Source: Dastarcus helophoroides (lineage: Eukaryota; Arthropoda; Insecta; Coleoptera; Bothrideridae). From it: a DNA stretch of 64,000 bases. Position 1 is the stretch's first letter. The number at the start of each line of letters is the position of its first letter. Where the stretch lies: NCBI GenBank assembly GCA_028583605.1, contig CM053325.1:61507121-61571120 (forward strand), in the 5' to 3' direction. The notes beneath the pieces are model-generated. The model was not told where the DNA came from and ran no database searches. It worked only from the letters and a program-made list of their open reading frames with translations. The translations under genes and the position numbers were made by a program. This document shows, one piece after another, positions 9,939 to 21,601 of this stretch.

Positions 9939-11847
9939 CACAAGAATACGAATTTTAACAACATTTGGGGAGTTTTCACTTATGACAGCAGTTCCCAGTC
10001 TGTTAGGGAGTTTTCACTTATAACAGCAGTTCCCAATCTGTCTATTTTTTTTGCTTTTAGATTTATTTGTTTTAAATTTAATGCGATAGGATAGTTGTGA
10101 AAGGTAATGATGAAATAATATCAACGTTTTAATATACACTATTTGATTTTTTATGTGATTCCTGGGCTTGAATAATTTTCAGAAGGTACCTAGCATCTTT
10201 CGGTATCCTTTTGGATAAAGCTTTAGCAGAAAGTTGCGAAAAAAAGAAAAAATAACACTCGTTCAATGCAATGTACAGCCATATTCTTACACTCGAGCGA
10301 TACTGCAAAAGTTTTACTTATTAAACACGTTTCAAGTTTTCAGTTGTATTGAAATGTCGAAACTGCGAAATTTTTTAGGTTTACAAGCATATTACTTGGA
10401 AGCAAACTTCTACTTACCGTCTGTAAAGCATGGTAACTTCTTTAGCTCCTTAGTGAATAGTTTATGTTAAATGTTGCTGAATTTGTGAAAAATATGAAGC
10501 CAATGTTATGTTTTATATACTGAGGTATATCCAACGAACGGTAATGGGCTAAAATTTTAACTTCGATTTGATATTTCGATTTTGAAGAACACTCGAATTT
10601 TTTCCCAAAATTTCTACCTCAAAGTGAAACTTCGAAAAAAGTTTGACGTTTCAAATTTAACGTAGAAATTTCGATTAGTTACCAAATTTCGAGTTTAATA
10701 AGGATTTTTTTTACATTTAATTACGACATTAGGATATTTTGAGAAAACTTGATTTATAAAATGTTTACATCTTTTCGGGTTTAAAAAGCCAAAATTAAAG
10801 TCAAAATTTTGAAAAAACAAACTGCTTTTAATAACTCTGGTTTCTTTTTCAATGTGTTCACATTGGTAGTGGCCCAAGATTCAGACTTTTTCAAAATATG
10901 ACTTTTTTCTCTCGATATTTAAAATTTTTTTTAACATTTTCACTAAGAAGATATTAAAGGTATTAAGGAACTTCAAAATGTTGTCTCTAAATTTTGCTCT
11001 AAACTTCAAAATTTTTAGAAAATGCAGAATTGTGATATTGTCAATAGATTCGATCTTTTTGAAATTTGCACTCCTTTTTTCTAAAATTTGGAAATTTCAG
11101 AAAACCCATTATTTTGAAAATAGGAATTTTTTCTATAAATTAGTCTAAAACGTCGATTCTTTTTATAAAATTAGAGTTTTACACAAAACTCTGGTTTCTT
11201 TTTCAAAATGTTCACATGGTTACTGATCCAACATTCAGACTTTTTTAAAATATGACTTTTTTCTTTAGACATTTAAACTTTTTTTTAAGATTTTCACTAA
11301 GAAGATAGTAAAGGTACTAAGGAACTTCAAAATTTTGTCTCTAAATTTTGCTCCACACTTCAAAATTTTTAGAAAATGCAGAATTTTGATAGTATTAATA
11401 GTTTCGATCTTTTTGAAATTTATACCTTTTTTTCTGCAATTCCTAATTTAAAAATTGAAATACAAATCTTGCTCCCTGAAACCAGGAAAGATTAAAAACA
11501 CAACAAATGTTGCTCTAATAATTTAAACTTGCTTTGCAGTTTTTAGAGTTTAATTATTTTTTTGTTGTTGAAAATATTGACGTCAAACCTTTTTTTCTAG
11601 AATTTATGGCTTCTTTTTTCTCGAGAGGTAGACGGTAATTCTAAATAACAACCTATTTCTAGAATTTAAACTTCAAAAAATTGAAAATTTTGGTTTTAAA
11701 CATGACTGTGTTAATATTCCACTTTTTGTTCGGAAGTTCAAGTTTCTAAAAAAGTGGATATTTTCAGAAATGATTACTAATGAATGCAGTTTCTTTTTTT
11801 AGAAGTTTAAATTCACTCGTAATTAAACTTTTTCTAAAACGACTTTG
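9939..11847. other. A/T-rich filler with local tandem copies, no gene
   Basis: After the tRNA-like unit there are two near copies of GGGAGTTTTCACTTA plus GACAGCAGTTCCCA (9968-10041), then anonymous sequence. From about 10800 two local copies follow of a roughly 360-bp unit beginning GTTTCTTTTTCAAAATGTTC. A truncated R1 lies at about 11445-11515. The 78-residue frame at 10234-10470 recurs in copy B but has no recognisable feature. Confidence 0.5.
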
Positions 11848-12105
11848 AAATACAAAACTTGTTCTTTGAAACCAAGAAAGATTAAAAAACACAACAAAGG
11901 TTACTGGCTAACGCGTTTCGATAGCCAAGCTATCATATTCAGAGAGAAACAGAAGCAGTTTCTCTCTGAAGATGACAGCTTGGCTGTCGAAACGCGTTAG
12001 AGCAACCTTTGTTGTGTTTTTTAATTTTTCTTGGTTTCAGGGGACAAGTTCTGTGTTTCAATTTTTCAAGATAACCAAGGACCAGTCCGTTCCATCAAAT
12101 TTCAA
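11848..12105. repeat. R1 inverted pair at the A/B junction
   Basis: It has the same structure as 6148-6420. The left arm has GCGTTTCGATAGCC and AAGCTATCATATTCAG; the right arm has CTGAAGATGACAGC and TTGGCTGTCGAAACG. The arms carry different but internally complementary versions of the stem. This pair marks the join between the direct block copies and may have mediated the duplication. Confidence 0.85.
11962..12002 (+). ncRNA. Hammerhead-ribozyme-like motif in R1 (best copy)
   Basis: In order: CTCT (stem I), CTGAAGA (the CUGANGA core), one extra U, stem II GACAGC-TTG-GCTGTC, GAAA, a two-pair stem III (AC/GT around GC), U, then AGAG closing stem I. This is the order of a type I hammerhead, with predicted cleavage just before AGAG. 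Other copies have GATAGC/GCTATC, a compensatory change in stem II. The extra U after the core and the tiny stem III are non-canonical. Hammerheads are known in Penelope-like retroelements and retrozymes; activity here is not shown. Confidence 0.45.
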
Positions 12106-13439
12106 TCTATTGTCAAGATTCGACGTTTTTTTTCTAAAATTTTGCCTTTTTGGCAACTTTCGATAAATTCTTTTTTTTTCGAAATTTCTTCCTTTTTCCG
12201 AATTGGATAAATTTATTTTTTAAATCACTTCATTTTTCCCAATTTTTTCCAAATGTTTCCCCTTTTTTCAAAATTTGGTTTTTCTGGGTAATGTTGACCT
12301 TTTTTTAAAGTTCAACACTTCTCAAAATTTTCTTGGAATTTTTGTTCGAAATTATTTTACAAACGTTCTCAAAATTCGAATTTATTTGAAAATTTAAAGT
12401 TTTTTTTAATTCGTCTTGTTCTCGAAATTGCAAATTTATTTTCATAATTTATCTTTCTCTGGAAAATTGTAAATTTTTGTCGATGTTTCAAACTTTTCTT
12501 AAAATTTTGACTTTTTCCTTGAAAATTTTCTTAAAGTTTGACTTTTTTCTTCCTCTCCGAAAAACTTTGACTTTTTAAATTTCAACAATTTTTTCTGAGC
12601 TTCCAATTTATTCTTACAATTTCCATTTTCAAAATTTTGCAATTTTTCAAAAAATTCAAAATTATCTTAAGAATTTCAGGTTTTTAAATTTGTTTTGGGT
12701 GGCAATCTATTGTCAAGATTCGACGTTTTTTTTTTTAAATTTTGCCTTTTTTGAGAACTTTCGATAAATTCATTTTTTTTTGAAATTTTACCCTTTTTCC
12801 GAATTAGACAAATTCATTTTTTTAATCTCTTCATTTTTTCCAATTTTTTTTCGAAATGTCTTCCTTTTTCTCAAAATTTGGTTTTTCTGGGTAATGTTGA
12901 TCTTTTTTTTAAAATTCAACACTTCTCGAAATTTTCTCGGAATTTTCTATCGAAATTTGGTTTTTTTTTTAATTCTTGTTTTCGAAATTGCACATTTATT
13001 TTCAAAATTTAGCTTTCTCTGGAAAATTGCAATTTTTTATCGAATTTTGAGTTGTTTTAGACCTTCTCCATGGAATTCTTCCTAAAATTAAACTTTTTTC
13101 TTCTTCGGATAGCATGCAGATCAAATTGTTTTTTACAATATTTCATTTAGATGAATATTTTGAGTTGCCATACGAATCGCACGCAACGCGGTAATTACGG
13201 TTGGGATCGAACATTTTAGACGGATCCGAAGCCATCTCATAAATTGTCATCGATTCATTCCAAATTGCCTAAAAATGCTTTTTACCTAAGGCATTATCAA
13301 CACAGTCACCTGTTCCATAAATTTGCGATTAACTGTAGAAAAAAATGTATATTTGAAAAATGAAAATTTTTTTATTTTTCAATTTTAACACAAGAAAATT
13401 TGGATAAAACTTTAATAACTTCATACATACGTAAAAAAA

Positions 13440-13844
13440 ATAGTTCTTTGAATAAACACCCACTATTAATTATGACATTGGCAGTATGCGTGAAAATTTG
13501 AAGTATATGTTTGTCACTGTCAGTATTACGCTTCAGGTTGTAGAAGATTTAATTGTGTTTTTAAAATGAACAGCATTTTTTATAATAAAAAACGATTTTG
13601 GTATACTTCCACTAGAAGAGAAAGTGAAAATAAAAGAACTAGGTAGGCGTTTGCCAGTGTTAACATTGAAATAAAAATGTGATAAATAAATAAATAAAAT
13701 ACTATTAAATACCATGAATTACAAAAAGCGTTTGTTTCTCCTAAATTTAGTAGCTTGCTGCGGCATTGAAGTCACCTAAACTTTTAACTATTAATATTTT
13801 TTGCATCTGCGCACCCCCTGTCAAAAAGTCACCAGCCGCCACTG
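13440..13844 (-). mobile_element. hAT-like left terminal fragment (copy B)
   Basis: Same as 7755-8158: terminus CAGCCGCCACTG ending at 13844 followed by TAAGAAAC. An R1 remnant (13845-13940) abuts it. Confidence 0.8.
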
Positions 13845-14156
13845 TAAGAAACACAACAAAGCTTGCTCTAGAGCAAGCATTGTTGTTTTTTTTCAAATCT
13901 TTCTTGATTTCAGGGAACAAGACTTGTATTTCAAGCGAAAACTTCTTTGTTGGACGATTTTAGATAGGGCGAAACCTTATGGTTTCGCGTTACCATTACG
14001 CTAATTTGTGTTACCAATAATTTTTCTAATCCCAAAATTTCTAATTCCTAATCAATGTTATGAAATTTTTAGATCTACTTTACCACAATTAGACTTTTTT
14101 GGGTCTTAAACTCATTTTCTTTCAATGCTAAAGATGAATTCATCTAATTCCAAATC

Positions 14157-14303
14157 TTTTGTGATGTGTCACTGCCCGGCACTAGCATCAATCAGAGGAT
14201 CCACGCTGGGGGACTTCTGGCGCCTAGTGTGGCCAGTTTGAGAGAGGCGCATCCAAGGGACGTTCTTCAGTTTCTCAACAAGGTTGGGTGGCTGAATGAA
14301 TGA
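14157..14303 (+). pseudogene. LINE reverse-transcriptase C-terminal tail (copy B)
   Basis: Block-copy of 8490-8636 with the same frame break. It ends VGWLNE and TGA at 14301-14303. Confidence 0.5.
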
Positions 14304-14742
14304 CCAAGGAGACCTCAATCACGGGGATAGCGCAATGGGCCCGGAAAGGGTGGCCTAAGTGCTGGCCTAAACTTTAGGCAACCCACAACGAATCCAGAAA
14401 TGCAAATCTTTTGTCTCTCTGAAGGTGATACCTTGGCTATCGAAAAGCGTTAGAGCAACCTTTGTTGTGTTTCTTCACCTTTTTTGGTTTCAGGGAACAA
14501 GACTTCTATTTCAATTTTGAAGGTAACCAAGGACCAGTCCGTTCCACCAAAAAAAAAGTTTAAACTTCTTCATTCAGTTTCCCAAAATTCAAATTTATAA
14601 TAAAACAGAATGTGTGACGACACAATGCAGGATTAGAAAATTTGTGGAGTAGCCCGTGTCAATTTGAAATGATATTCTGACGTTAGAAGTACAAGGCTCA
14701 AAAACAAGAGAACCTCCCTTTCATTTTTATTTGGTTCTCCAC

Positions 14743-15014
14743 CTTCCAAAGTTTCCAATGTCTTTAATTTGCTCGGCCCAATTAACCGCTTTGGGTTTGA
14801 GGTTCGCCGCTATCTCATCTGACATGTTGCATAGGAATATCGGACAAAATGGATCGTAATGTAAATTGGCATATTCAGTTGGAGCCACCAGACTTCTGAT
14901 AATCACCAACAATACGGAGAACAATACGGGGGCCGCTATTTCCATTATGGTTTGCACCGGTTTTCTATATTGCAATATACAATTTTTCCACATTAACAAA
15001 GCGAATTTATCCCA
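14743..15014 (-). pseudogene. ABCA exon-1 copy B (start codon lost)
   Basis: It encodes the same residues as copy A (9076-9347), with the same junction that removes the acceptor and ATG. The deletion therefore happened once, before A and B separated. The frame is intact and the orientation is opposite to gene B. Confidence 0.8.
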
Positions 15015-15524
15015 GCCTGAAAACAAGAATGATACCTCTCTGAAGATGATAGCTTGGCCATTGAAACGCGTTAGTTGTGTTTTCTAACCTTTTTTGGTTT
15101 CAGGGGTCAATATTTGTATTTCAATTTTTAAAGATGATCAAGGACTAGTCCGTTGTACCAAAAAAAGAGGATAAGGAGAGGTTTATCTCAGGTCCGTTTT
15201 CTATTGACGTTTTGGCTTCAAGTTCATTTTTTTTAGGTGCAGAATTAGCTGCAGAATAAGGAGAATGTACAATAATTAACTGAAATATAGGACTTTTGCC
15301 GAATTTAACATTCCTGTGCTTATAAAATAATGTTTTTTAAATTGTTTCGTTTTTTTTAAATTTAAATCTTCTATTTAATTGTAATGAAGAGACGATTTGG
15401 ACGATTTTAATTAAATAGGGAGATTTCGCGTAACCATCACGCTAATTTGAACTGCCGACACTCTCTAAAGTTAACAGTAATATGCAGCTATGAGGAAGAC
15501 GTGTGATGGAATTAAAAAACGCGT

Positions 15525-15607
15525 TGACGACAGCGGGATTCGAACCCGCAACTTATTAGACTTATGAACGAAATCTGCTGCCTTAACCACTGAGCCATAC
15601 GACCGTT
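15525..15607 (-). tRNA. tRNA-like pol III unit, copy B
   Basis: Same A and B boxes and T arm as copy A. One difference lies between the anticodon region and T arm (TTATTAGAC here against TTTTTAGAC on the + strand). Isotype unassigned for the same reasons. Confidence 0.5.
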
Positions 15608-18574
15608 CACAAGAATACGAATTTTAACAACATTTGGGGAGTTTTCACTTATGACAGCAGTTCCCAGTCTGTTAGGGAGTTTTCACTTATAACAGCAGTT
15701 CCCAATCTGTCTATTTTTTTTGCTTTTAGATTTATTTATTTTAAATTTAATACGATAGGATAGTTGTGGAAGGTAATGATGAAATAATATCAACGTTTTA
15801 ATATACACTATTTGATTTTTTTATGTAATTCCTGGGCTTGAATAATTTTCAGAAGGTACCTAGCATCTTTCGATATCCTTTTGGATAAAGCTTTAGCAGA
15901 AAGTTGCGAAAAAAAGAAAAAATAACACTCGTTCAATGCAATGTACAGCCATATTCTTACACTCGAGCGATACTGCAAAAGTTTTACTTATTAGACACGT
16001 CTCAAGTTTTCAGTTGTATTGAAATGTCGAAATTGCGAAATTTTTTAGGTTTACAAGCATATTACTTGGAAGCAAACTTCTACTTACCGTCTGTAAAGCA
16101 TGGTAACTTCTTTAGCTCCTTAGTGAATAGTTTATGTTAAATGTTGCTGAATTTGTGAAAAATATGAAGCCAATATTATGTTTTATATACTGAGGTATAT
16201 CCAACGAACGGTAATGGGCTAAAATTTTAACTTCGATTTGATATTTCGATTTTGAAGAACACTCGAATTTTTTCCCAAAATTTCAACCTCAAAGTGAAAC
16301 TTCGAAAAAGTTTGACGTTTCAAATTTAACGTAGAAATTTCGATTAGTTACCAAATTTCGACTTTAATAAGGATTTTTTTTTACATTTAATTACGACATT
16401 AGGATATTTTGAGAAAACTTGATTTATAAAATCTTTTCGGGTGTAAAAAGCCAAAATTGAAGTCAAAATTTTGAAAAAACAAACTGCTTTTAATAACTCT
16501 GGTTTCTTTTTCAAAATGTTCACATTGGTAGTAGCTCAAAATTTAGACTTTTTTAAAAGATGACTTTTCTCTCTCGATTTTTAAACGTTTTTTTTTAAAC
16601 ATTTTCACTAAGAAGATAGTAAAGGTATTAGGGAACTTCAACATTTTTTCTCTAAATTCTGCTCCAAACTTTAAAATTTTTAGAAAATGCAGAATTTTGA
16701 TATTGTCAATAGATTCGATCTCTTTGAAATGTGCACCCCTTTTTTCTAAATTTTGGAAATTTCAGAAAACCCATTATTTTAAAAATAGGAATTTTTTCTA
16801 TAAATTTAGACTAAAATCTCAATTCTTTTATAAATTTAGAGTTTTACACAAAACCTGAGCGTTTTTAAATTTCAGGATTCAAAATCCAAGGATTTTGTTC
16901 CCAAATTTAACCAACCAGTTTAACTCAAAGTTAAAAAGAGTTGTTTTGATATTTCGATTTTGAAGAACATTCAAATTGTTTCTCAAAATTTCTACCTCAA
17001 AGTGAAACTTCGAAAAAAGTTTGACGTTTTAAATTCAACATAGTTTGACGTTTTAAATTCAACATAAAAATTTCAATTAGTTATCAAATTTCGACTTTAA
17101 TAAGGATTTTTTTTTACATTTAATCACAGCATTAGAATATTTTGAGAAAACTTGATTTATAAAATGTTTACAACTTTTCGAGCTTAAAAAACCGAAATTA
17201 AAGTCGAAATTTTGACCAAACAAACTGCTTTTAATAACTTTGGTTTCTTCTTCAAAATATTCACATTGGTAGTGGCTCAAAATTCAGACTTGTTTAAAAT
17301 ATGACTTTTCTCTCTCGACATTTAAACTTTTTTTTTAACATTTTCTCTAAGAAGATAGTAAAGGTATTAAGGGACTTCAAAATTTTGTTTCTAAATTTTG
17401 CCCCAAACTTTAAAATGTTTAGAAAATGCAGAACTTTGATATTGTCAATAGATTCGATCTTTTTAAATTTTGCACTCCTTTTTCTAAAATTTGGAAATTT
17501 CAGAAAACCCATTATTTTGAAAATAGGAATTTTTTCTATAAATTTAGTCTAAAACGTCAATACTTTTTATAAAATTAGAGTTTTACACAAAACCTAAGCA
17601 TTTTTAAACTTCAAGATTCAAAATCCAGGATTTTGTTCCCAAATTTAACCAACCAGTTTAACTCGAAGTTAAATAGATTTGCTTTGATATTTCCATTTTG
17701 AAGAACACTGGAATTTTTTCTCAAAATTTCTACTTCAAAGTGAAACTTCGAAAAACGTTTGACGTTTTAAATTCAACATAGAAATTTCTATTAGTTACCA
17801 AATTTCGACTTTAATAGGGATTTTTTTTACATTTAATCACTACAAAACTTGACATATAAAATGTTTACAACTTTTTGAGCTTAAAAAACTAAAATTAAAG
17901 TCGAAATTTTGAAAAAACAAACTGCTTTTAGTAACTCTGGTTTCTTTTTCAAAATGTTCACATTTGTAGTGACCCAACATTCAGACTTTTTTTTTGGACA
18001 TTTAAACTTTTTTTAAAGATTTTCACTAAGAAGACAGTAAAAGTACTAAGGAACTTCAAAATTTTGTCTCTAAATTTTGCTCCACACTTCGAAATTTTTA
18101 GAAAATGCAGAATTTTGATAGATTAATAGTTTCGATCTTTTTGAAATTTATACCTTTTTTCTGCAATTCCTAATTTAAAAATTGAAATACAAATCTTGTT
18201 CCCTGAAACCAGGAAAGATTAAAAAACACAACAAATGTTGCTCTAATAATTTAAACTTGCTTTGCAGTTTTTAGAGTTTAATTATTTTTTTGTTGTTGAA
18301 AATATTGACGTCAAACCTTTTTTTCTAGAATTTATGGCTTCTTTTTTCTGGAGAGGTAGACGGTAATTCTAAATAACAACCTATTTCTAGAATTTAAACT
18401 TCAAAAAACTAAAAATTTTGGGTTTAAACATGACTGTGTTAATATTCCACTTTTTGTTCGGAAGCTCAAGTTTCTAAAGAAGTGGGTATTTTCAGAAATG
18501 ATTACTAATGAATGCAGTTTCTTTTTTTAAATGTTTAAATTCACTCGTAATTAAACTTTTTCTAAAACGACTTT
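15608..18574. other. A/T-rich filler with tandem sub-copies, no gene
   Basis: Equivalent of 9939-11847, with the added tandem copies. A truncated R1 lies at about 18175-18245. Open frames here are shadows of low-complexity DNA. Confidence 0.5.
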
Positions 18575-18740
18575 GAAATACAAAACTTGTTCTCTGAAAC
18601 CAAGAAAGATTAAAAAACACAACAAAGGTTACTGGCTAACGCGTTTCGATAGCCAAGCTATCATATTCAGAGAAATGGGGACAAGGTTTGTGTTCCAATT
18701 TTTGAAGATAATCAAGGGCCAGTCCATTTCACCAAAAAAA
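18575..18740. repeat. R1 copy with central deletion
   Basis: It begins CTTTGAAATACAAAACTTG, reaches AAGCTATCATATTCAGAG, then jumps to GGGGACAAGGTTTGTG and CAAGGGCCAGTCCATTTC. The two arms of a pair have therefore been joined by deletion of the centre. Confidence 0.75.
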
Positions 18741-19126
18741 AATAAAACGACTGGCTTTTCGGAACATCTCGAATTAAAACTAAAAATTCCAAAAACCCAA
18801 GATTAAGTTCAAAATTTTGGTATATAATTTTTTGAATAATGTTTGTTATGATATAGTTTCACTCTAATACAAAAAAGTTTTTTTTAATCTACAATTAAAC
18901 GATTTTCCTTTCGTTGCCTCCAATATTCAAAAACGTTTACTTTCCCATTTTCGTTATTTTTATAACGCAGTCAACTTACATCAGTTTTAACGTCAAATCA
19001 CAAGTTTTTGACTAGATTGAAATGAGGTTAGCCGATTCTGTAAAAATAATCATCCTTATTACACTCATGAGGAGGCGAGAGCTTTAAAACCCAAATAAGC
19101 AGAAGAAAACGAATCTTTTTTTTAGA
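18741..19126. other. Spacer between block copies B and C
   Basis: AT-rich, with no match to the three block copies that I can see and no recognisable gene. It separates the direct (A, B) and inverted (C) copies. Confidence 0.4.
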
Positions 19127-19742
19127 ATTTTAGCCTATTACCGTTCGTTGGATATACCTCATTATATACAACATAATATTGGCTTCATATTTTTCACAAT
19201 TTCAGCAACATTTAATATAAACTATTCACTAAGGAGCTAAAGAAGTTACCATGCTTTACAGACGGTAAGTAGAAGTTTGCTTCCAAGTAATATGCTTGTA
19301 AACCTAAAAAATTTCGCAATTTCGACATTTCAATACAACTGAAAACTTGAAACGTGTCTAACAAGTAAAACTTTTGTAATATCGCTCGAGTGTATGAATA
19401 TGGCTGTACATTGCATTGAACGAGTGTTTTTTTTCTTTTTTTCGCAACTTTTTGCTAAAGCTTTATCCAAAAGGATACCGAAAGATGCTAGGTACCTTCT
19501 GAAAATTATTCAAGCCCAGGAATCACATAAAAAATCAAATAGTGTATATTAAAACGTTGATATTATTTCATCATTGCCTTTCACAACTATCCTATCGTGT
19601 TGAATTTAAAACAAATAAATCTAAATGCAAAAAATTGACAGATTGCGAACTGCTGTTATAAGTGAAAACTCCCTAACAGACTGGAAACTGCTGTAATAAG
19701 TGAAAACTCCCCAAATGTTGTTAAAATTCGTATTCTTGTGAA

Positions 19743-19823
19743 CGGTCGTATGGCTCAGTGGTTAAAGCAGCAGATTTCGTTCATAAGTCTAATAAGTTGC
19801 GGGTTCGAATCCCGCTGTCGTCA
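19743..19823 (+). tRNA. tRNA-like pol III unit, copy C
   Basis: A box TGGCTCAGTGG at 19751-19761, B box GGTTCGAATCC at 19802-19812, T stem GCGGG/CCCGC, then TGTCGTCA and a downstream T run at 19830-19835. It reads TTAAAGC where copies A and B have TTAAGGC, giving a third D-stem pair as A-U instead of G-U. Isotype unassigned. Confidence 0.5.
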
Positions 19824-20194
19824 ACGCGTTTTTTAATTCCATCACACGTCTTCCTCATAGCTGCATATTACTGTTAACTTTAGAGAGTGTCGGCAGTTCA
19901 AATTAGCGTGATGGTAACGCGAAATCTCTCCTATTTAAAATCGTCCAAATCGTCACTTCACTACATTTAAATAGAAGAAGATTTAAATTTAAAAAAAAAC
20001 GAAACAATTTAAAAAACATTATTTTATAAGCACAGGAATGTTAAATTCGGCAAAAGTCCTCTATTTTAGCTAATTATTGCACATTCTCCACATTCTGCAG
20101 CTAATTCTGCACCTAAAAAAAATGAACTTGAAGCCAAAACGTCAATAGAAAACGGACCTGAGATAAACCTCTCCTTATTCCTCTTTTTTTGGTG

Positions 20195-20320
20195 CAACGG
20201 ACTAGTCCTTGGTTATCTTTAAAAATTGAAATACAAATATTGACCCCTGAAACCAAAAAAGGTTAGAAAACACAACTAACGCGTTTCAATAGCCAAGCTA
20301 TCATCTTCAGAGAGGTATCT
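20195..20320 (-). repeat. R1 copy upstream of gene B exon 1
   Basis: Minus-oriented: CGGACTAGTCCTTGG, TTGACCCCTGAAACC, AACGCGTTTCAATAGCC, AAGCTATCATCTTCAGAG. On the R1 strand stem II reads GATAGC/GCTATT, keeping pairing with a G-U. It lies about 100 bp upstream of the exon 1 acceptor. Confidence 0.75.
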
Positions 20321-20417
20321 TTCTTGTTTTGAGGCTACAAGATTTGTATTTCAATTTTTCTCATTGTCCTCAATAAATTCGAACCGTAACATATTTTAAT
20401 AACTTTCCATTTTGCAG

Positions 20418-20703
20418 AAATGGGTAAAAAATGGGATAAATTCGCTTTGTTAATGTGGAAAAATTGTGTATTGCAATATAGAAAACCGGTGCAAACCATA
20501 ATGGAAATAGCGGCCCCTGTTTTGTTCTCCGTATTGTTGGTGATCATCAGAAGTCTGGTGGCTCCAACTGAATATGCCAATTTACATTACGATCCATTTT
20601 GTCCGATATTCCTATGCAACATGTCAGATGAGATAGCGGCGAACCTCAAACCCAAAGCGGTTAATTGGGCCGAGCAAATTAAAGACATTGGAAACTTTGG
20701 AAG
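20418..20703 (+). CDS. Gene B exon 1: start codon, TM1
   Basis: An acceptor TTTTGCAG (20410-20417) precedes ATG 20420, so a non-coding exon must lie upstream. The product begins MGKKWDKFALLMWKNC, the lead-in found at ABCA N-termini. TM1 follows in the segment IMEIAAPVLFSVLLVIIRSL, then the start of the extracellular loop. The donor is AAG|GTGGAG at 20703/20704, leaving two bases of a codon. They complete AGC with the first base of either the microexon at 27397 or exon 2 at 27483. Reading past the donor meets a stop at RWRTK. Minus-strand copies without the ATG lie at 9076-9347 and 14743-15014. Confidence 0.88.
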
Positions 20704-21142
20704 GTGGAGAACCAAATAAAAATGAAAGGGAGGTTCTCTTGTTTTTGAGCCTTGTACTTCTAACGTCAGAATATCATTTCAAATTGACACGGGCTACTCC
20801 ACAAATTTTCTAATCCTGCATTGTGTCGTCATACATTCTGTTTTATTATAAATTTGAATTTTGGGAAACTGAATGAAGAAGTTTAAACTTTTTTTTTGGT
20901 GGAACGGACTGGTCCTTGGTTACCTTCAAAATTGAAATAGAAGTCTTGTTCCCTGAAACCAAAAAAGGTGAAGAAACACAACAAAGGTTGCTCTAACGCT
21001 TTTCGATAGCCAAGGTATCACCTTCAGAGAGACAAAAGATTTGCATTTCTGGATTCGTTGTGGGTTGCCTAAAGTTTAAGCCAGCACTTAGGCCACCCTT
21101 TCCGGGCCCATTGCGCTATCCCCGTGATTGAGGTCTCCTTGG

Positions 21143-21290
21143 TCATTTATTCAGCCACCCAACCTTGTTGAGAAACTGAAGAACGTCCCTTGGATGCGCC
21201 TCTCTCAAACTGGCCACACTAGGCGCCAGAAGTCCCCCAGCGTGGATCCTCTGATTGATGCTAGTGCCGGGCAGTGACACATCACAAAAG
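21143..21290 (-). pseudogene. LINE reverse-transcriptase C-terminal tail (copy C)
   Basis: Inverted equivalent of 8490-8636, with the same frame break between the CHCPALASIRG frame and the PRDVLRF frame. TGA lies at 21143-21145. Confidence 0.5.
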
Positions 21291-21499
21291 ATTTGGAATT
21301 AGATGAATTCATCTTTAGCATTGAAAGAAAATGAGTTTGAGACCCAAAAAAGTCTAATTGTGGTAAAGTAGATCTAAAAATTTCATAACATTGATTAGGA
21401 ATTAGAAATTTTGGGATTAGAAAAATTATTGGTAACACAAATTAGCGTAATGGTAACGCGAAACCATAAGGTTTCGCCCTATCTAAAATCGTCCAACAA

Positions 21500-21601
21500 A
21501 GAAGTTTTCGCTTGAAATACAAGTCTTGTTCCCTGAAATCAAGAAAGATTTGAAAAAAAACAACAATGCTTGCTCTAGAGCAAGCTTTGTTGTGTTTCTT
21601 A
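21500..21601 (-). repeat. R1 left half, split by hAT-like insertion
   Basis: CTTGAAATACAAGTCTTG, TTCCCTGAAATCAAG, then AACAATGCTTGCTCTAGAG and TTTGTTGTGTTTCTTA. The other half resumes at 27117 with GTTTCTTAATATTTCTTGG, TTTCAGGGGAC. Removing the element and one copy of GTTTCTTA restores a continuous R1. Confidence 0.8.

Larger units (their letters stand above)
6165..11880. repeat. Segmental duplication block, copy A
   Basis: It matches 11865-18665 (copy B) in the same orientation, with an offset of 5686 at the left and 5667 near the exon copy. Its part 7755-10560 also matches copy C at 19127-22010 in the opposite orientation. Contents in order: R1 pair, T-rich filler, hAT-like end, R1, LINE tail, R1, ABCA exon-1 copy (minus), R1, tRNA-like unit (minus), A/T-rich filler. 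Copies differ by scattered substitutions and small indels, so the duplication looks recent. Confidence 0.88.
11865..18665. repeat. Segmental duplication block, copy B
   Basis: Direct copy of block A, about 1 kb longer because a unit at about 16500-17940 has been duplicated again. AAAACCTGAGCG at about 16850 and AAAACCTAAGCA at about 17588 mark two such units. Otherwise the content and order are the same as copy A. Confidence 0.88.
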
